Below, piece by piece: positions 1 through 8,306 of a DNA stretch of 64,000 bases. Source of the DNA: Pseudomonas sp. BN411 (lineage in GTDB: Bacteria > Pseudomonadota > Gammaproteobacteria > Pseudomonadales > Pseudomonadaceae); NCBI RefSeq assembly GCF_029871235.1, contig NZ_SSOM01000014.1:17306-81305 (forward strand). The letters run 5' to 3'. Under the pieces are notes generated by a model, which saw only the letters and a list, made by a program, of their open reading frames with translations, was not told where the DNA came from and searched no databases. Each line of letters opens with the position of its first letter. The stretch's first letter is position 1. A program made the translations under genes and the position numbers.

Positions 1-2
1 TC

Positions 3-1127
3 GGCACCTTCGAGTACTACGCCAGCCTGGCCGAAGGCCTGGACGCCCAGCAGGACCGTCCGGTTGAATTGCCGACCGAAGACTTCGCCGCTCGCCTGCG
101 CCGAGAACCCATTGGTGTGGTGGGCCTGATCGTGCCGTGGAACTTCCCCATGGTGACCACCGCCTGGAAACTCGCCCCGGCGCTGGCAGCTGGTTGCGCC
201 GTAGTGCTCAAGCCTTCTGAAGTGACGCCGCTGCCGGAGCTGGAGCTGGCGCGCATCATCGCCGAGGCCGGCCTGCCGGCAGGCGTGCTCAACATCGTGT
301 GTGGCACCGGCCTGGCGGTGGGTGCACCGCTGTCCTCCCATCCCCAGGTGGCCAAGGTGTCCTTCACCGGCAGCAACGCGGTTGGCGTGCAGGTAATGCA
401 GCGCGCGGCCGAAACCGTGAAGGGCATCAGCCTGGAGCTAGGTGGCAAGTCGTCGCTGCTGGTGCTGGAAGACGCGGACCTGGAGTTGGCCGTCGAACTG
501 GCCTGCGGTGGCGCCTTCTTCAACGCCGGGCAGATGTGCTCGGCCACTAGCCGCGTGCTGGTGGCAGAACCCCTGGCGGCCGACTTCCTCGCCCTCGTGC
601 AGGCTCGCGCTGAAGCGATCCAGGTGGGTGAGCCCTTCAGCGCGGGGGTGGAGATGGGCGCCCTGGTGAATCAGGCCCAGTACCAGCGCGTGCGCGGCCA
701 CATTGAGCGCGGCATCGCTGCCGGTGCGCGCCTGGTGTGTGGCGGTGGGCGTCCGGCTGAGCTGGAACGCGGTTTCTTCCTCAAGCCCACCGTGTTCGCC
801 GATGTACCCAGGGACAGCGCCTTGTGGAACGAGGAAATCTTCGGGCCGGTGCTCTGCGTGCGCAGCTTCTCCACCGAGGTAGAGGCTATCGCCCTGGCCA
901 ACGACACCCAGTTCGGCCTGGTGGCCAGCGTGGTGAGCCGTAACCTCGATGCCGCCGAGCGCGTGGCCAATGCCCTGCAGGCCGGCATGGTGTGGATCAA
1001 CTCGCCGCAGGTGATCTTCCCGCAGACCGCCTGGGGTGGTTACAAGCAGAGCAGCATCGGCCGCGAACTCGGTCCGTGGGGCCTCTCCTCCTTCCAGGAA
1101 ATCAAGCACGTGGTAAGGGCTGTCTGA
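3..1127 (+). CDS. Aldehyde dehydrogenase, betaine/aminoaldehyde type (5' end outside window)
   Basis: NAD(P)-dependent oxidation of an aldehyde to its acid. The frame is open to the window edge, so about 120 N-terminal residues are missing. Visible are the VPWNFPM cofactor-fold segment, the ELGGKS motif with the general-base Glu (codon 435-437), the catalytic Cys in GQMCSATSR (codon 537-539) and the C-terminal EIFGPVL and GGYKQSSIGRELG motifs. These resemble betaine and aminoaldehyde dehydrogenases. A polyamine-type ABC importer follows on the same strand, so an aminoaldehyde from an imported amine is a plausible substrate; this is inference. The family call is firm, the substrate is not. Confidence 0.92.
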   Translation, partial: GTFEYYASLAEGLDAQQDRPVELPTEDFAARLRREPIGVVGLIVPWNFPMVTTAWKLAPALAAGCAVVLKPSEVTPLPELELARIIAEAGLPAGVLNIVCGTGLAVGAPLSSHPQVAKVSFTGSNAVGVQVMQRAAETVKGISLELGGKSSLLVLEDADLELAVELACGGAFFNAGQMCSATSRVLVAEPLAADFLALVQARAEAIQVGEPFSAGVEMGALVNQAQYQRVRGHIERGIAAGARLVCGGGRPAELERGFFLKPTVFADVPRDSALWNEEIFGPVLCVRSFSTEVEAIALANDTQFGLVASVVSRNLDAAERVANALQAGMVWINSPQVIFPQTAWGGYKQSSIGRELGPWGLSSFQEIKHVVRAV

Positions 1128-1161
1128 CGGCTCAACAGAAGCTGGTGGGGGATGCCTCACC

Positions 1162-1258
1162 TGTGGGGGCGATTTCAATCGCCAAGCAGGCCGTAGGCGT
1201 ACCTGACGGAGCATCGTGGGGCCCTGCGCGGCCCTTCGCGAATGAATTCGCCCCCACA
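1162..1258. repeat. Intergenic palindromic repeat, family A (GAATTC type)
   Basis: Two facing arms, TGTGGGGGCGATTTCAATCGC and GCGAATGAATTCGCCCCCACA, flank about 55 bases. The same arms recur in gaps throughout the window (6352-6404, 14971-15068, 20136-20234, 38639-38660, 42829-42931, 56059-56098). Confidence 0.8.
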
Positions 1259-1278
1259 AACAACTGCATCAAGCCCAA

Positions 1279-1303
1279 CAGAGCCGCCTTCGGGCGGCTT
1301 TGT
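1279..1303 (+). terminator. Probable terminator after the aldehyde dehydrogenase
   Basis: GC-rich stem GAGCCGCC-TTCG-GGCGGCTT followed by a short, interrupted T stretch. The weak T tract makes efficiency uncertain. Confidence 0.55.
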
Positions 1304-1443
1304 CATGTTTGGGTCCCAGCCATGCATTAAGGACATGGCTCCGATGACGAATTTTCGATTGTTGCGTCCCCTGGCGCACCGCAGGATGACCGCGCCGGCC
1401 ACTTCGCTGCCGTAGCTCCATACAAAAACAATAGGAGTCCTCA

Positions 1444-2547
1444 ATGGGCGAGCATGATCTGAGCAGAAGAAATTTCATCAAGACGGTAGGTGTCGCTTCG
1501 GTGGCCGCTGCCACCCTGTCGATGCCCTTCATCCGGGCCAGTGCCAGCGATACCCGTTTCCAGGGCAAGACCTTGCGTCTGCTGACCTGGTCGGACGACA
1601 CCGGTCTCGCGGCTCTGCGCAATATCGCGGCTACCTTCGAGGCCAAGACGGGTGCCAAGGTGATCGCCGACCGCACCGGCAGCACCTCGGAAATGGTCGC
1701 CAAGCTGAAGGCCGGTGGTGATCGCCCGCAGTACGACATCATCACCCTCGCCGGGGTGGGCGCCGAAGGCCTGGCCAGCGCCGGGCTGCTGGAGAAACCC
1801 GACCTCAATCGCATTCCCAACCTCAAGGACGTGCCTGCCCAGTACCAGACCGGCGCTAACGGTCATGGCATCGGCTACCTGCTGTGGTGCAACAGCCTGG
1901 TGTACAACACGCGCACCGTGAAAGACGTACCGGACAGCTACGCCGCGCTGTGGGACCCGGCCTACGAAGGCCGCCTGTTCCTGCCGCCGCCGAACTGGAC
2001 CGAAGCCATGGACCTGATCATCATCGCGGCCAAGCTGGCCGGTGGTGATGTGCATAACATCGAGCCGGGCTTCAAGAAGCTGGAAGAGCTGAAGGACCGC
2101 GTGATGACCCTGGGCGAAAACCCCAACCAGATCGCCGAGCTGTTCCGCACCAACTCGCTGGATATGGGCGGTCTCTACGCTCCGGCGTTCTTCCCCAAGC
2201 AGATCCGCGATCCTGCCTACAGCCTGGGCGCCACCTTCGGCATGAAGGAAGGCTTCTACACCGACCTGATGCTCTCGGTAATGCCCAAGCACCGTCCGGG
2301 CGATACCGATCTGGCCTACGCCTTCCTCGACCATTCGCTGGACCCGCTGGTGCAGGGCAAGATGGCCGAAGACATCTTCAACGGTCCGGTCAACTCCAAG
2401 GCGATCATCTCCGCCGAGGCGCGCAAAAGCCCCTTCATCCTCACGCCGGAGCAGATCGCAGAGAAGGCGATCATGCACGACAACGCCTTCCTCGCTACGG
2501 TCCATGACCAGTGGATTCGCCGCTACACGGAAATCTTCTCTTCCTGA
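1444..2547 (+). CDS. Tat-exported extracellular solute-binding protein of a polyamine-type ABC importer
   Basis: 367-residue periplasmic binding protein expected to deliver ligand to the two permeases that follow. Residues 7-13 (SRRNFIK) match the twin-arginine consensus; a hydrophobic stretch and an ASA cleavage site near residue 34 complete a Tat signal, so the protein is probably exported folded. The mature part (LRLLTWSDD, then a long PotD/PotF-like body) fits the family-1 extracellular solute-binding fold. The start has AGGAG nine bases upstream. Permeases and ATPase follow on the same strand. Ligand unknown; spermidine/putrescine-like compounds are the usual guess for this family. Confidence 0.85.
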   Translation: MGEHDLSRRNFIKTVGVASVAAATLSMPFIRASASDTRFQGKTLRLLTWSDDTGLAALRNIAATFEAKTGAKVIADRTGSTSEMVAKLKAGGDRPQYDIITLAGVGAEGLASAGLLEKPDLNRIPNLKDVPAQYQTGANGHGIGYLLWCNSLVYNTRTVKDVPDSYAALWDPAYEGRLFLPPPNWTEAMDLIIIAAKLAGGDVHNIEPGFKKLEELKDRVMTLGENPNQIAELFRTNSLDMGGLYAPAFFPKQIRDPAYSLGATFGMKEGFYTDLMLSVMPKHRPGDTDLAYAFLDHSLDPLVQGKMAEDIFNGPVNSKAIISAEARKSPFILTPEQIAEKAIMHDNAFLATVHDQWIRRYTEIFSS

Positions 2548-2572
2548 TGCAGCCACGGCACCTGCCGTGAGT

Positions 2573-2612
2573 CGCGCCGGGCGGCTGGCCTTCGGCTGCC
2601 CGCTCCGGCGCG
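2573..2612 (+). promoter_or_regulatory. Strong intercistronic hairpin between binding protein and permease genes
   Basis: CGCGCCGG (2573-2580) pairs perfectly with CCGGCGCG (2605-2612), with further GC pairing inside. There is no T tract, so an mRNA-stabilising or attenuating structure is more likely than a full terminator. Such hairpins often raise binding-protein yield over membrane subunits. Confidence 0.5.
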
Positions 2613-2642
2613 TGGTTTCCCTGTTCTGACGAGACGAGCGAT

Positions 2643-3551
2643 ATGGAACACATTGATCTGACCGATCCGGTCGGCGCGGCACCCCTGCGCCCGCCAAAGG
2701 CGGTTTCTCCTACTGTGCGGGCCTGGCTCTTCCTTACCCCTTCGATGCTGTTCCTGGCCGTGCTGGTGGCCGCCAGCCTGTTGGTGCTGCGCATGAGCAT
2801 CGGCGAGAAGGGGGCGGAGTGGAGCGGGTTCAGTCTGGCCAGCTATGCCCAACTGGCCGAGCCCTACTACCTGAAGTCGCTGTTGCTGACCTTGCGCCTG
2901 GCGCTGTTCAGCGCGCTGATCGCGGTGGTCCTGGCGATTCCGGTGGGCTACTGCATGTCACGCCTGCAGTCGCCGTTCCTGCGCCGGATATTCCTGGCCG
3001 CGGTGCTCCTGCCGTTGCTGGTGAACCTGTTGCTGCAAAGCTACGGCTGGCTGGTGATTCTCGGTCCGGCGGGCATGCTCAACCAGGGCCTGATGGGGCT
3101 GGGGCTGATCGACCGGCCGATGATGCTGCTCTACAACCAGACCGGCGTGCTGATGGGCCTGGTGCAGACGGCCTTCCCCCTGGCGGTGCTGCCGATCGCC
3201 AGCGCCATGCGCGGCGTGTCGCGCACCTACGAAGAGGCCGCCGCGACCCTGGGCGCCAGCCGCGTGCGGGTGTTCTGTCAGGTCGTACTGCCGATGAGCC
3301 TGCCGGGCATCTTCACCGGCGCCACCCTGGTGTTCGCCTACAACGCCAGCAGCTTCGTGGTGCCGCTGCTGCTCGGCGGGCGGCGCGTGCCGATGCTGGC
3401 GGTGATGGTGCATGACCAGATCGCCCCGCTGATGAACTGGCCCGCGGCCTCCGCCGCCGGCGTGGTGCTGATAGTCACCACCCTGGCGATCATGACTTTC
3501 TCCGAATACGTCACTGGCCGTCGCCGCCGCATGCTGGAGGCTTCGCAATGA
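2643..3551 (+). CDS. ABC importer permease, PotB-like
   Basis: 302-residue inner-membrane permease. After a Pro-rich cytoplasmic N-terminus there are about six membrane segments (starting near residues 27, 80, 115, 165, 220 and 270). The EAA loop that docks on the ATPase is visible at 196-206 (YEEAAATLGAS). It overlaps the next permease by four bases, indicating translational coupling. With 3548-4393 it would form the heterodimeric channel of a PotABCD-type importer. Family call firm; substrate unknown. Confidence 0.9.
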   Translation: MEHIDLTDPVGAAPLRPPKAVSPTVRAWLFLTPSMLFLAVLVAASLLVLRMSIGEKGAEWSGFSLASYAQLAEPYYLKSLLLTLRLALFSALIAVVLAIPVGYCMSRLQSPFLRRIFLAAVLLPLLVNLLLQSYGWLVILGPAGMLNQGLMGLGLIDRPMMLLYNQTGVLMGLVQTAFPLAVLPIASAMRGVSRTYEEAAATLGASRVRVFCQVVLPMSLPGIFTGATLVFAYNASSFVVPLLLGGRRVPMLAVMVHDQIAPLMNWPAASAAGVVLIVTTLAIMTFSEYVTGRRRRMLEASQ

Positions 3552-4393
3552 GCAATCCTTTCCGTTCCCACGCGGCGCTACCGGGGGAAACCGGCCGCTT
3601 CGCGATGATCCTTTCCGGCGTGATCCTGTTTCTGGCGGTGTTGCCGATCCTGACGATGATCGTGATGTCCTTCAGCGGCGCGTCGAACCTCGATTTCCCT
3701 CCGTCGAGCTACAGCCTGCAATGGTACGAGGCGGCCTGGCGCACCTTCGTCTCGCCTGACGCCAGCGATGTGCTGAGCCTGGGACAGGCGCTGACCACCA
3801 GCCTGCTGGTGTCCTGCCTGACCATGGTGCTGGCCACCCTGGTCGCGGTGCCGGCGTCGTACGCGCTGACCCGCTGCGAATTCCGTGGCAAGGCCGTGGC
3901 GCTGCAGCTGATGTCGCTGCCCCTGGTGTTCCCCATGGTGGTGCTGGGGCTGGCGTTGTTACTGGTGTTCGACAGCCTGCCGTTCCACATGGATACCTCG
4001 CGGCTGGTGATCGCCCACGTGATCCTCGCGCTGCCCTTTGTGGTGAAGAACTGCACGGCCGCCATGGTTTCCATCGGCACCGAAGTGGAGGAGGCCGCGC
4101 AGATGCTCGGCGCGTCGCCGCTACGGGCAATTCGCGACGTTGTCGTGCCGCTGATGCGCTCGGGCATCCTGGCCGGGATGCTGCTGGCCTTCATCGTGTC
4201 GTTCAACGAGTTCACCGTTACTTACTTCCTCTACAACATCGATGTGATGACCGTGCCGATCTGGATGTACAGCCGCACCGTGTCGTCCCTCGATCCCACC
4301 GTATTTTCCTTTGCCGTGCTGATCGTGCTGATCGACTTCGTCCTGATCTGGGCGCTGGAGAAGCTGGTTGGCGATGGCGGCGTGTCTTTCTGA
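3548..4393 (+). CDS. ABC importer permease, PotC-like
   Basis: 281-residue second permease. About six membrane segments; EAA loop at 181-190 (EEAAQMLGAS) ahead of a conserved Pro. Starts inside the end of the preceding permease (ATGA overlap) and is followed 13 bases later by the ATPase gene, so the set is one operon. Length and layout match PotC/PotI-type subunits. Confidence 0.9.
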   Translation: MSNPFRSHAALPGETGRFAMILSGVILFLAVLPILTMIVMSFSGASNLDFPPSSYSLQWYEAAWRTFVSPDASDVLSLGQALTTSLLVSCLTMVLATLVAVPASYALTRCEFRGKAVALQLMSLPLVFPMVVLGLALLLVFDSLPFHMDTSRLVIAHVILALPFVVKNCTAAMVSIGTEVEEAAQMLGASPLRAIRDVVVPLMRSGILAGMLLAFIVSFNEFTVTYFLYNIDVMTVPIWMYSRTVSSLDPTVFSFAVLIVLIDFVLIWALEKLVGDGGVSF

Positions 4394-4406
4394 ATCGAGG
4401 TGAAGC

Positions 4407-5462
4407 ATGTCTGGACTGATTCTGCAAAAAGTTGAAAAGCGCTACGGCTCCATCTGTGCCGTGACGGACGTAAACCTGCACCTGCCTGAGGGCAAGCTGG
4501 TGTGTTTCCTCGGCCCATCGGGTTGCGGCAAGACCACGCTGCTGCGGATGATCGCCGGCCTCGAAAGCCTGAGCTCCGGGCAGATCCTCCTGGATGGCAA
4601 GAACATCGGCTACACGCCGGCGCACCAGCGCAACTTCGGCATGGTGTTCCAGTCGCTGGCGCTGTTCCCGCACATGACGGTGGGCGAGAACATTGCCTAC
4701 CCGTTGCGCCTGCGCAACGTGCCCAAGGCCGAGCAGCAGGCGCGGGTGGCCGAGCTGCTGCAGATGATCCAGCTGCAGGAAATGGTGGACCGGCCGGTGT
4801 CGCGGCTTTCCGGTGGGCAGCGCCAACGCGTGGCCATTGCCCGCGCCATCGCCTCGCACCCCAAGCTGCTGCTGCTGGATGAACCCCTGTCGGCGCTGGA
4901 CGCCAAGTTGCGCGAGTCGATGCAGATCGAGATCCGCCAGCTACAGCAGCGCCTGAACATCACCACCATCATGGTTACCCACGACCAGCGTGAAGCCATG
5001 ACCATGGCCGACATCGTGGTCGTGCTCGGCGAGCACCGGGTGCAGCAGGTGGGCACGCCGATCGAGATCTACCGCAACCCGGCCAACGAGTTCGTCGCCG
5101 ATTTCATCGGCACCGGCAACATTTTCCCGGCCACTGCTCTGGGCAGCGGGCGCGTGGGTTTGCCTGGCGGCGCAGCGTTCCAGGCGCCGATCTGCAACAG
5201 CATCCAAGCCGGCGCGCCGATCAAGCTGCTGGTGCGCCCGGAAGACTTGCAGCTGTCCGCGCCTCACGCCGGCGGGGCCAACAGCGTGCCGGGTACGGTG
5301 ACCTTCGTGCGGGATATCGGCGCCACCATCGAGACCACGGTGGAGTGCTCCGGTGTTTCTCTCACCGCGCTGACCACGCCTTGTCAGGACATTGGCCTGG
5401 CCATCGGCAATCCGGTGGCGGTGACCATTCCGGAGCATGCCTGCCGGGTGCTCTCGGCATGA
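4407..5462 (+). CDS. ABC importer ATPase, PotA-like with TOBE domain
   Basis: 351-residue cytoplasmic ATPase powering the importer. Walker A GPSGCGKTT at 36-44, Q-loop Gln 82, signature LSGGQ at 134-138, Walker B LLLLDEP at 154-160, and the H-loop in THDQREA. The last ~90 residues form a TOBE-type regulatory domain, typical of the polyamine/sulfate/iron (CUT1/PotA) class. Preceded by GAGGTGAAGC as ribosome site. Ligand cannot be told from the ATPase. Confidence 0.92.
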   Translation: MSGLILQKVEKRYGSICAVTDVNLHLPEGKLVCFLGPSGCGKTTLLRMIAGLESLSSGQILLDGKNIGYTPAHQRNFGMVFQSLALFPHMTVGENIAYPLRLRNVPKAEQQARVAELLQMIQLQEMVDRPVSRLSGGQRQRVAIARAIASHPKLLLLDEPLSALDAKLRESMQIEIRQLQQRLNITTIMVTHDQREAMTMADIVVVLGEHRVQQVGTPIEIYRNPANEFVADFIGTGNIFPATALGSGRVGLPGGAAFQAPICNSIQAGAPIKLLVRPEDLQLSAPHAGGANSVPGTVTFVRDIGATIETTVECSGVSLTALTTPCQDIGLAIGNPVAVTIPEHACRVLSA

Positions 5463-5544
5463 GTCATGACGTGTTGTTTGGCCATTGGCCTCGATCAGCG
5501 TCAGGCGCACACTGGCGGGTGAACCTGGAAATGGAGTGCTGATC

Positions 5545-6327
5545 ATGGACCTTCAACTACAAAACCGCAGTGCCCTGGTGTGCGGCGGCAGCTCCGGGTT
5601 GGGTTTCGGCGTGGCCGAGGCCCTGGCCAGGGAGGGCGTACGGGTCTGCCTGCTGGCGCGCAACCTGTCGAAGCTGGAGCTGGCGGTGGAACGCATCCGC
5701 AAGGAGGGCGGTGACGCCCAGGCAGTCGCGGTGGACCTGAACGATCTGGGGGCTGTGGATATGGCCATCGAGCAAGTCGTGGCGGCCATCGGGGCGCCGG
5801 ACATCCTCGTGGCCAACAACGGCGGGCCGCCGCCCATCAATGCCGTGGATTTCGACCCGCAACTCTGGCACCGTCAGCTGGACGCCATGCTGCTGAGCTC
5901 CATGGCCCTGGTGAATGCCTTCCTGCCGAGCATGCGTCAGCGGCGCTTTGGCCGAATCCTGATGATTTCGTCCACCAGCGTGGTGGAGCCCATTCCCGGC
6001 CTGGTGCTCTCCAGCGCGCTACGCGCGGCTCTGGCCAACTGGGCCAAGACGCTCTCAGCCGAAGTGGCCGCCGATGGTGTGACGGTGAATACGCTGATGC
6101 CCGGCTCCTTCTGGACCGAGCGCACCGAATCCCTGACGTTGCGCGCCGCCGAACGCAGCGGCACGCCGGTGGCGAGCCTGATGGCCAAGGAGCAGGCGGC
6201 GATTCCGGTGGGACGCTATGGCGCGACCGAGGAGTTCGGAGCGGTGGCGGCTTTCCTTGCCAGCCCGCTTGCCAGCTATGTCACGGGGGCGCTGATTCCG
6301 GTGGATGGTGGCGTTCTGAAGGGTTGA
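5545..6327 (+). CDS. Atypical short-chain dehydrogenase/reductase lacking the YxxxK pair
   Basis: 260-residue Rossmann enzyme. GGSSGLG near residue 14 is the dinucleotide loop, NNGG near 92 the second SDR motif, and ISSTS supplies the usual Ser region. Where classical SDRs have Tyr-x-x-x-Lys this protein reads LSSALRAAL, so Tyr appears replaced by Ser and Lys by Arg. It is co-directional with the upstream ABC importer genes and may act on the imported compound. The ATG at 5545 is chosen because the homologous MDLQLQNRSALV segment begins there. SDR fold is certain; catalytic competence is not. Confidence 0.85.
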   Translation: MDLQLQNRSALVCGGSSGLGFGVAEALAREGVRVCLLARNLSKLELAVERIRKEGGDAQAVAVDLNDLGAVDMAIEQVVAAIGAPDILVANNGGPPPINAVDFDPQLWHRQLDAMLLSSMALVNAFLPSMRQRRFGRILMISSTSVVEPIPGLVLSSALRAALANWAKTLSAEVAADGVTVNTLMPGSFWTERTESLTLRAAERSGTPVASLMAKEQAAIPVGRYGATEEFGAVAAFLASPLASYVTGALIPVDGGVLKG

Positions 6328-6351
6328 TGGGGCAGGTCTTCGGCCTGCTTG

Positions 6352-6404
6352 GCGAATGAATTCGCCCCCACAAGAGCGTTCCTGTGGGGGCGATTTCAAT
6401 CGCG
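6352..6404. repeat. Intergenic palindromic repeat, family A
   Basis: Arms GCGAATGAATTCGCCCCCACA (6352-6372) and TGTGGGGGCGATTTCAATCGCG (6383-6404) lie back to back, the opposite order to the copy at 1162-1258. It sits between the convergent SDR and glutamate-synthase-like genes. Confidence 0.8.
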
Positions 6405-6430
6405 ATGGGCCGCGACGCGGCCCTACTCAT

Positions 6431-8044
6431 TCACCACGCGCAGGACGGCTCGAAACTGTCGGCCCGCGCCATCGCCCACATGCGTTCGTAGAAGTCCGCC
6501 TCGATCTTGTCCTTGAGCAGGTCCCCCGGCTTGAGAAAGACGTGGATCTGCGAGAACAGGCGAATCTCCTTGTCCGAAACGCGCCGCACCAGGTGGCGGG
6601 GTTCGAGTTGGTTGGGGTGATCCAGGCCGGCAGCGGCGAGCATTTCGGCCAGGGCTTTCAGCGTATTGCGGTGGAACATCTGCACCCGTTGGGCCTTGTC
6701 CGGTACCACTAGTGCGCGCTGGCGCAGCTTGTCCTGGGTGGCGACGCCGGTGGGGCATTTGTTCGTGTGGCACGACTGCGACTGGATGCAGCCAATGGCG
6801 AACATGAAGCCCCGCGCCGAGTTGGCCCAGTCGGCACCGATGGCCAGTACGCTGGCAATGTCGAAGGCGCTGATGATCTTGCCGCTGGCGCCGAGCTTGA
6901 TCTTGTCCCGCAGGTTCAACCCCACCAGGGTGTTGTGCACGAACAGCAGCCCCTCGCGTAGCGGCACGCCGATGTGGTCGGTGAACTCCAGCGGGGCTGC
7001 GCCGGTTCCGCCTTCCTTGCCGTCGATCACGATGAAGTCGGGAAGGATGCCGGTTTCCAGCATGGCCTTGGCGATGCCCATGAACTCCCACGGGTGGCCC
7101 AGGCAGAACTTGAAGCCCACCGGCTTGCCGCCGGACAGCTCTCGCAGTTTCGCGATGAACTGCATCATCTCGATGGGCGTGGAGAAGGCACTGTGGCGGG
7201 AGGGTGAAATGCAGTCCTCGCCCATGGGCACGCCTCGGGTGAGGGAGATTTCCTCGGTGACCTTGTGCTTGGGCAGGATGCCGCCGTGACCGGGCTTGGC
7301 GCCCTGGGACAGCTTGATTTCGATCATCCGCACCTGGGGACTGCGCGCCTGGGTGGCGAAGCGTTCCGGGTCGAACTGGCCGTCGCTGGTGCGGCAACCG
7401 AAGTAGCCGCTGCCCAGTTCCCAGACCAGGTCGCCACCGTTTTCGCGGTGGTAGGGGCTGATGCTGCCTTCGCCGGTGTCGTGATAGAAGTTGCCGAGCT
7501 TGGCGCCACGGTTCAACGCGCGAATGGCGTTGGCGCTAAGGGAGCCGAAGCTCATGGCCGAGATGTTGAAGACTGAGGCTGAATAAGGCTGGGTGCACTG
7601 CGGCCCGCCTACTACCACGCGGAAGGCGGTCGAGTCGCTGAGTGGCGCCGGGCGCATGGAATGGCCGATGAATTCGTAGCCGGACTTGTACACGTCGATC
7701 AGGGTGCCGAAGGGTTTGTCGCCCCCTTCGTTCTTGGCCCGTGCATAGACCAGCGAGCGCTGGGCGCGGGAGAAGGGCAGGCGGTCGTCGTCGGCTTCCA
7801 GCAGGTACTGGCGGATTTCCGGGCGGATGCCTTCGACCAGGTAGCGGATGTTGCCGAGGATGGGGTAGTTGCGCCGCACGGCGTGGCGCGACTGCATCAG
7901 ATCGAACACCCCCAGCACGCTGAGCGCGAGACCTAGCAGGGTGAGCGGCCAGACCCAGTCGTGGTCGGTGAAGGGCAGGCTGAAGAGGGTGAACAGCACG
8001 CAGAAGGCGAAGAAGGCGTAACGGCTCAGCAGTGAAAGGCTCAT
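6431..8044 (-). CDS. Membrane-anchored FMN-binding glutamate synthase family protein
   Basis: 537 residues homologous to the FMN/iron-sulfur (central) domain of glutamate synthase. Two hydrophobic segments near residues 8-25 and 33-50 anchor it in the membrane. The body carries the FMN-barrel motifs (SFGSLSANAIRALN, PSRHSAFSTP, VIDGKEGGTGAAP) and the 3Fe-4S cysteine cluster in GCIQSQSCHTNKCPTG. The amidotransferase domain and the GltD partner are both absent here, so it is a stand-alone enzyme whose donor and acceptor are unknown. Start chosen at the ATG followed by SLSLLSRY; longer frames upstream run into repeat DNA. Confidence 0.88.
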   Translation of the reverse strand: MSLSLLSRYAFFAFCVLFTLFSLPFTDHDWVWPLTLLGLALSVLGVFDLMQSRHAVRRNYPILGNIRYLVEGIRPEIRQYLLEADDDRLPFSRAQRSLVYARAKNEGGDKPFGTLIDVYKSGYEFIGHSMRPAPLSDSTAFRVVVGGPQCTQPYSASVFNISAMSFGSLSANAIRALNRGAKLGNFYHDTGEGSISPYHRENGGDLVWELGSGYFGCRTSDGQFDPERFATQARSPQVRMIEIKLSQGAKPGHGGILPKHKVTEEISLTRGVPMGEDCISPSRHSAFSTPIEMMQFIAKLRELSGGKPVGFKFCLGHPWEFMGIAKAMLETGILPDFIVIDGKEGGTGAAPLEFTDHIGVPLREGLLFVHNTLVGLNLRDKIKLGASGKIISAFDIASVLAIGADWANSARGFMFAIGCIQSQSCHTNKCPTGVATQDKLRQRALVVPDKAQRVQMFHRNTLKALAEMLAAAGLDHPNQLEPRHLVRRVSDKEIRLFSQIHVFLKPGDLLKDKIEADFYERMWAMARADSFEPSCAW

Positions 8045-8139
8045 GCGGACTCCTTGTTTGCAGGTACCGGCACAGAGTAGTGCGAATGCGCGGGAATTGC
8101 CTTGCCGGGGCTCAAGATCGGGATTCCTGGGCGCTTCCT

Positions 8140-8223
8140 GTAGGTTGGTCTGAGGAACGAAGCCCAACACAGCAAGGCTGGACTACGCATCGTTGGGCCT
8201 CGCTGCGCTCGGACCAACCTACG
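8140..8223. repeat. Intergenic palindromic repeat, family B (GTAGGTTGG type)
   Basis: GTAGGTTGGTCTGAGGAACG at the left and CGCTCGGACCAACCTACG at the right form a long imperfect palindrome with inner arms GCCCAACA and CGTTGGGC. Two related copies lie at 63830-63913 and from 63961 to the window end. Confidence 0.8.
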
Positions 8224-8257
8224 GTTTGCAGTCGTGAATGAACGCGTTCCCTTAAAC

Positions 8258-8285
8258 AAAAAAGCCCGGAATTTGCCGGGCTTCG
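8258..8285 (-). terminator. Rho-independent terminator of the repeat-protein gene
   Basis: On the minus strand AAGCCCGG-CAAATT-CCGGGCTT is followed by TTTTTGTTT, a classical stem and T tract placed just after the stop codon at 8307. Confidence 0.85.
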
Positions 8286-8306
8286 AGCTTTTGTAGCGGA
8301 GTGCGA

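Larger units (their letters stand above)
1128..1443. other. Gap between aldehyde dehydrogenase and ABC importer genes
   Basis: Holds the family A repeat and the hairpin at 1279-1303, then about 140 bases leading to the binding-protein gene, ending in an AGGAG ribosome site. A promoter for the importer is expected here but I see no convincing -35/-10 pair, and no further gene. Confidence 0.6.
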
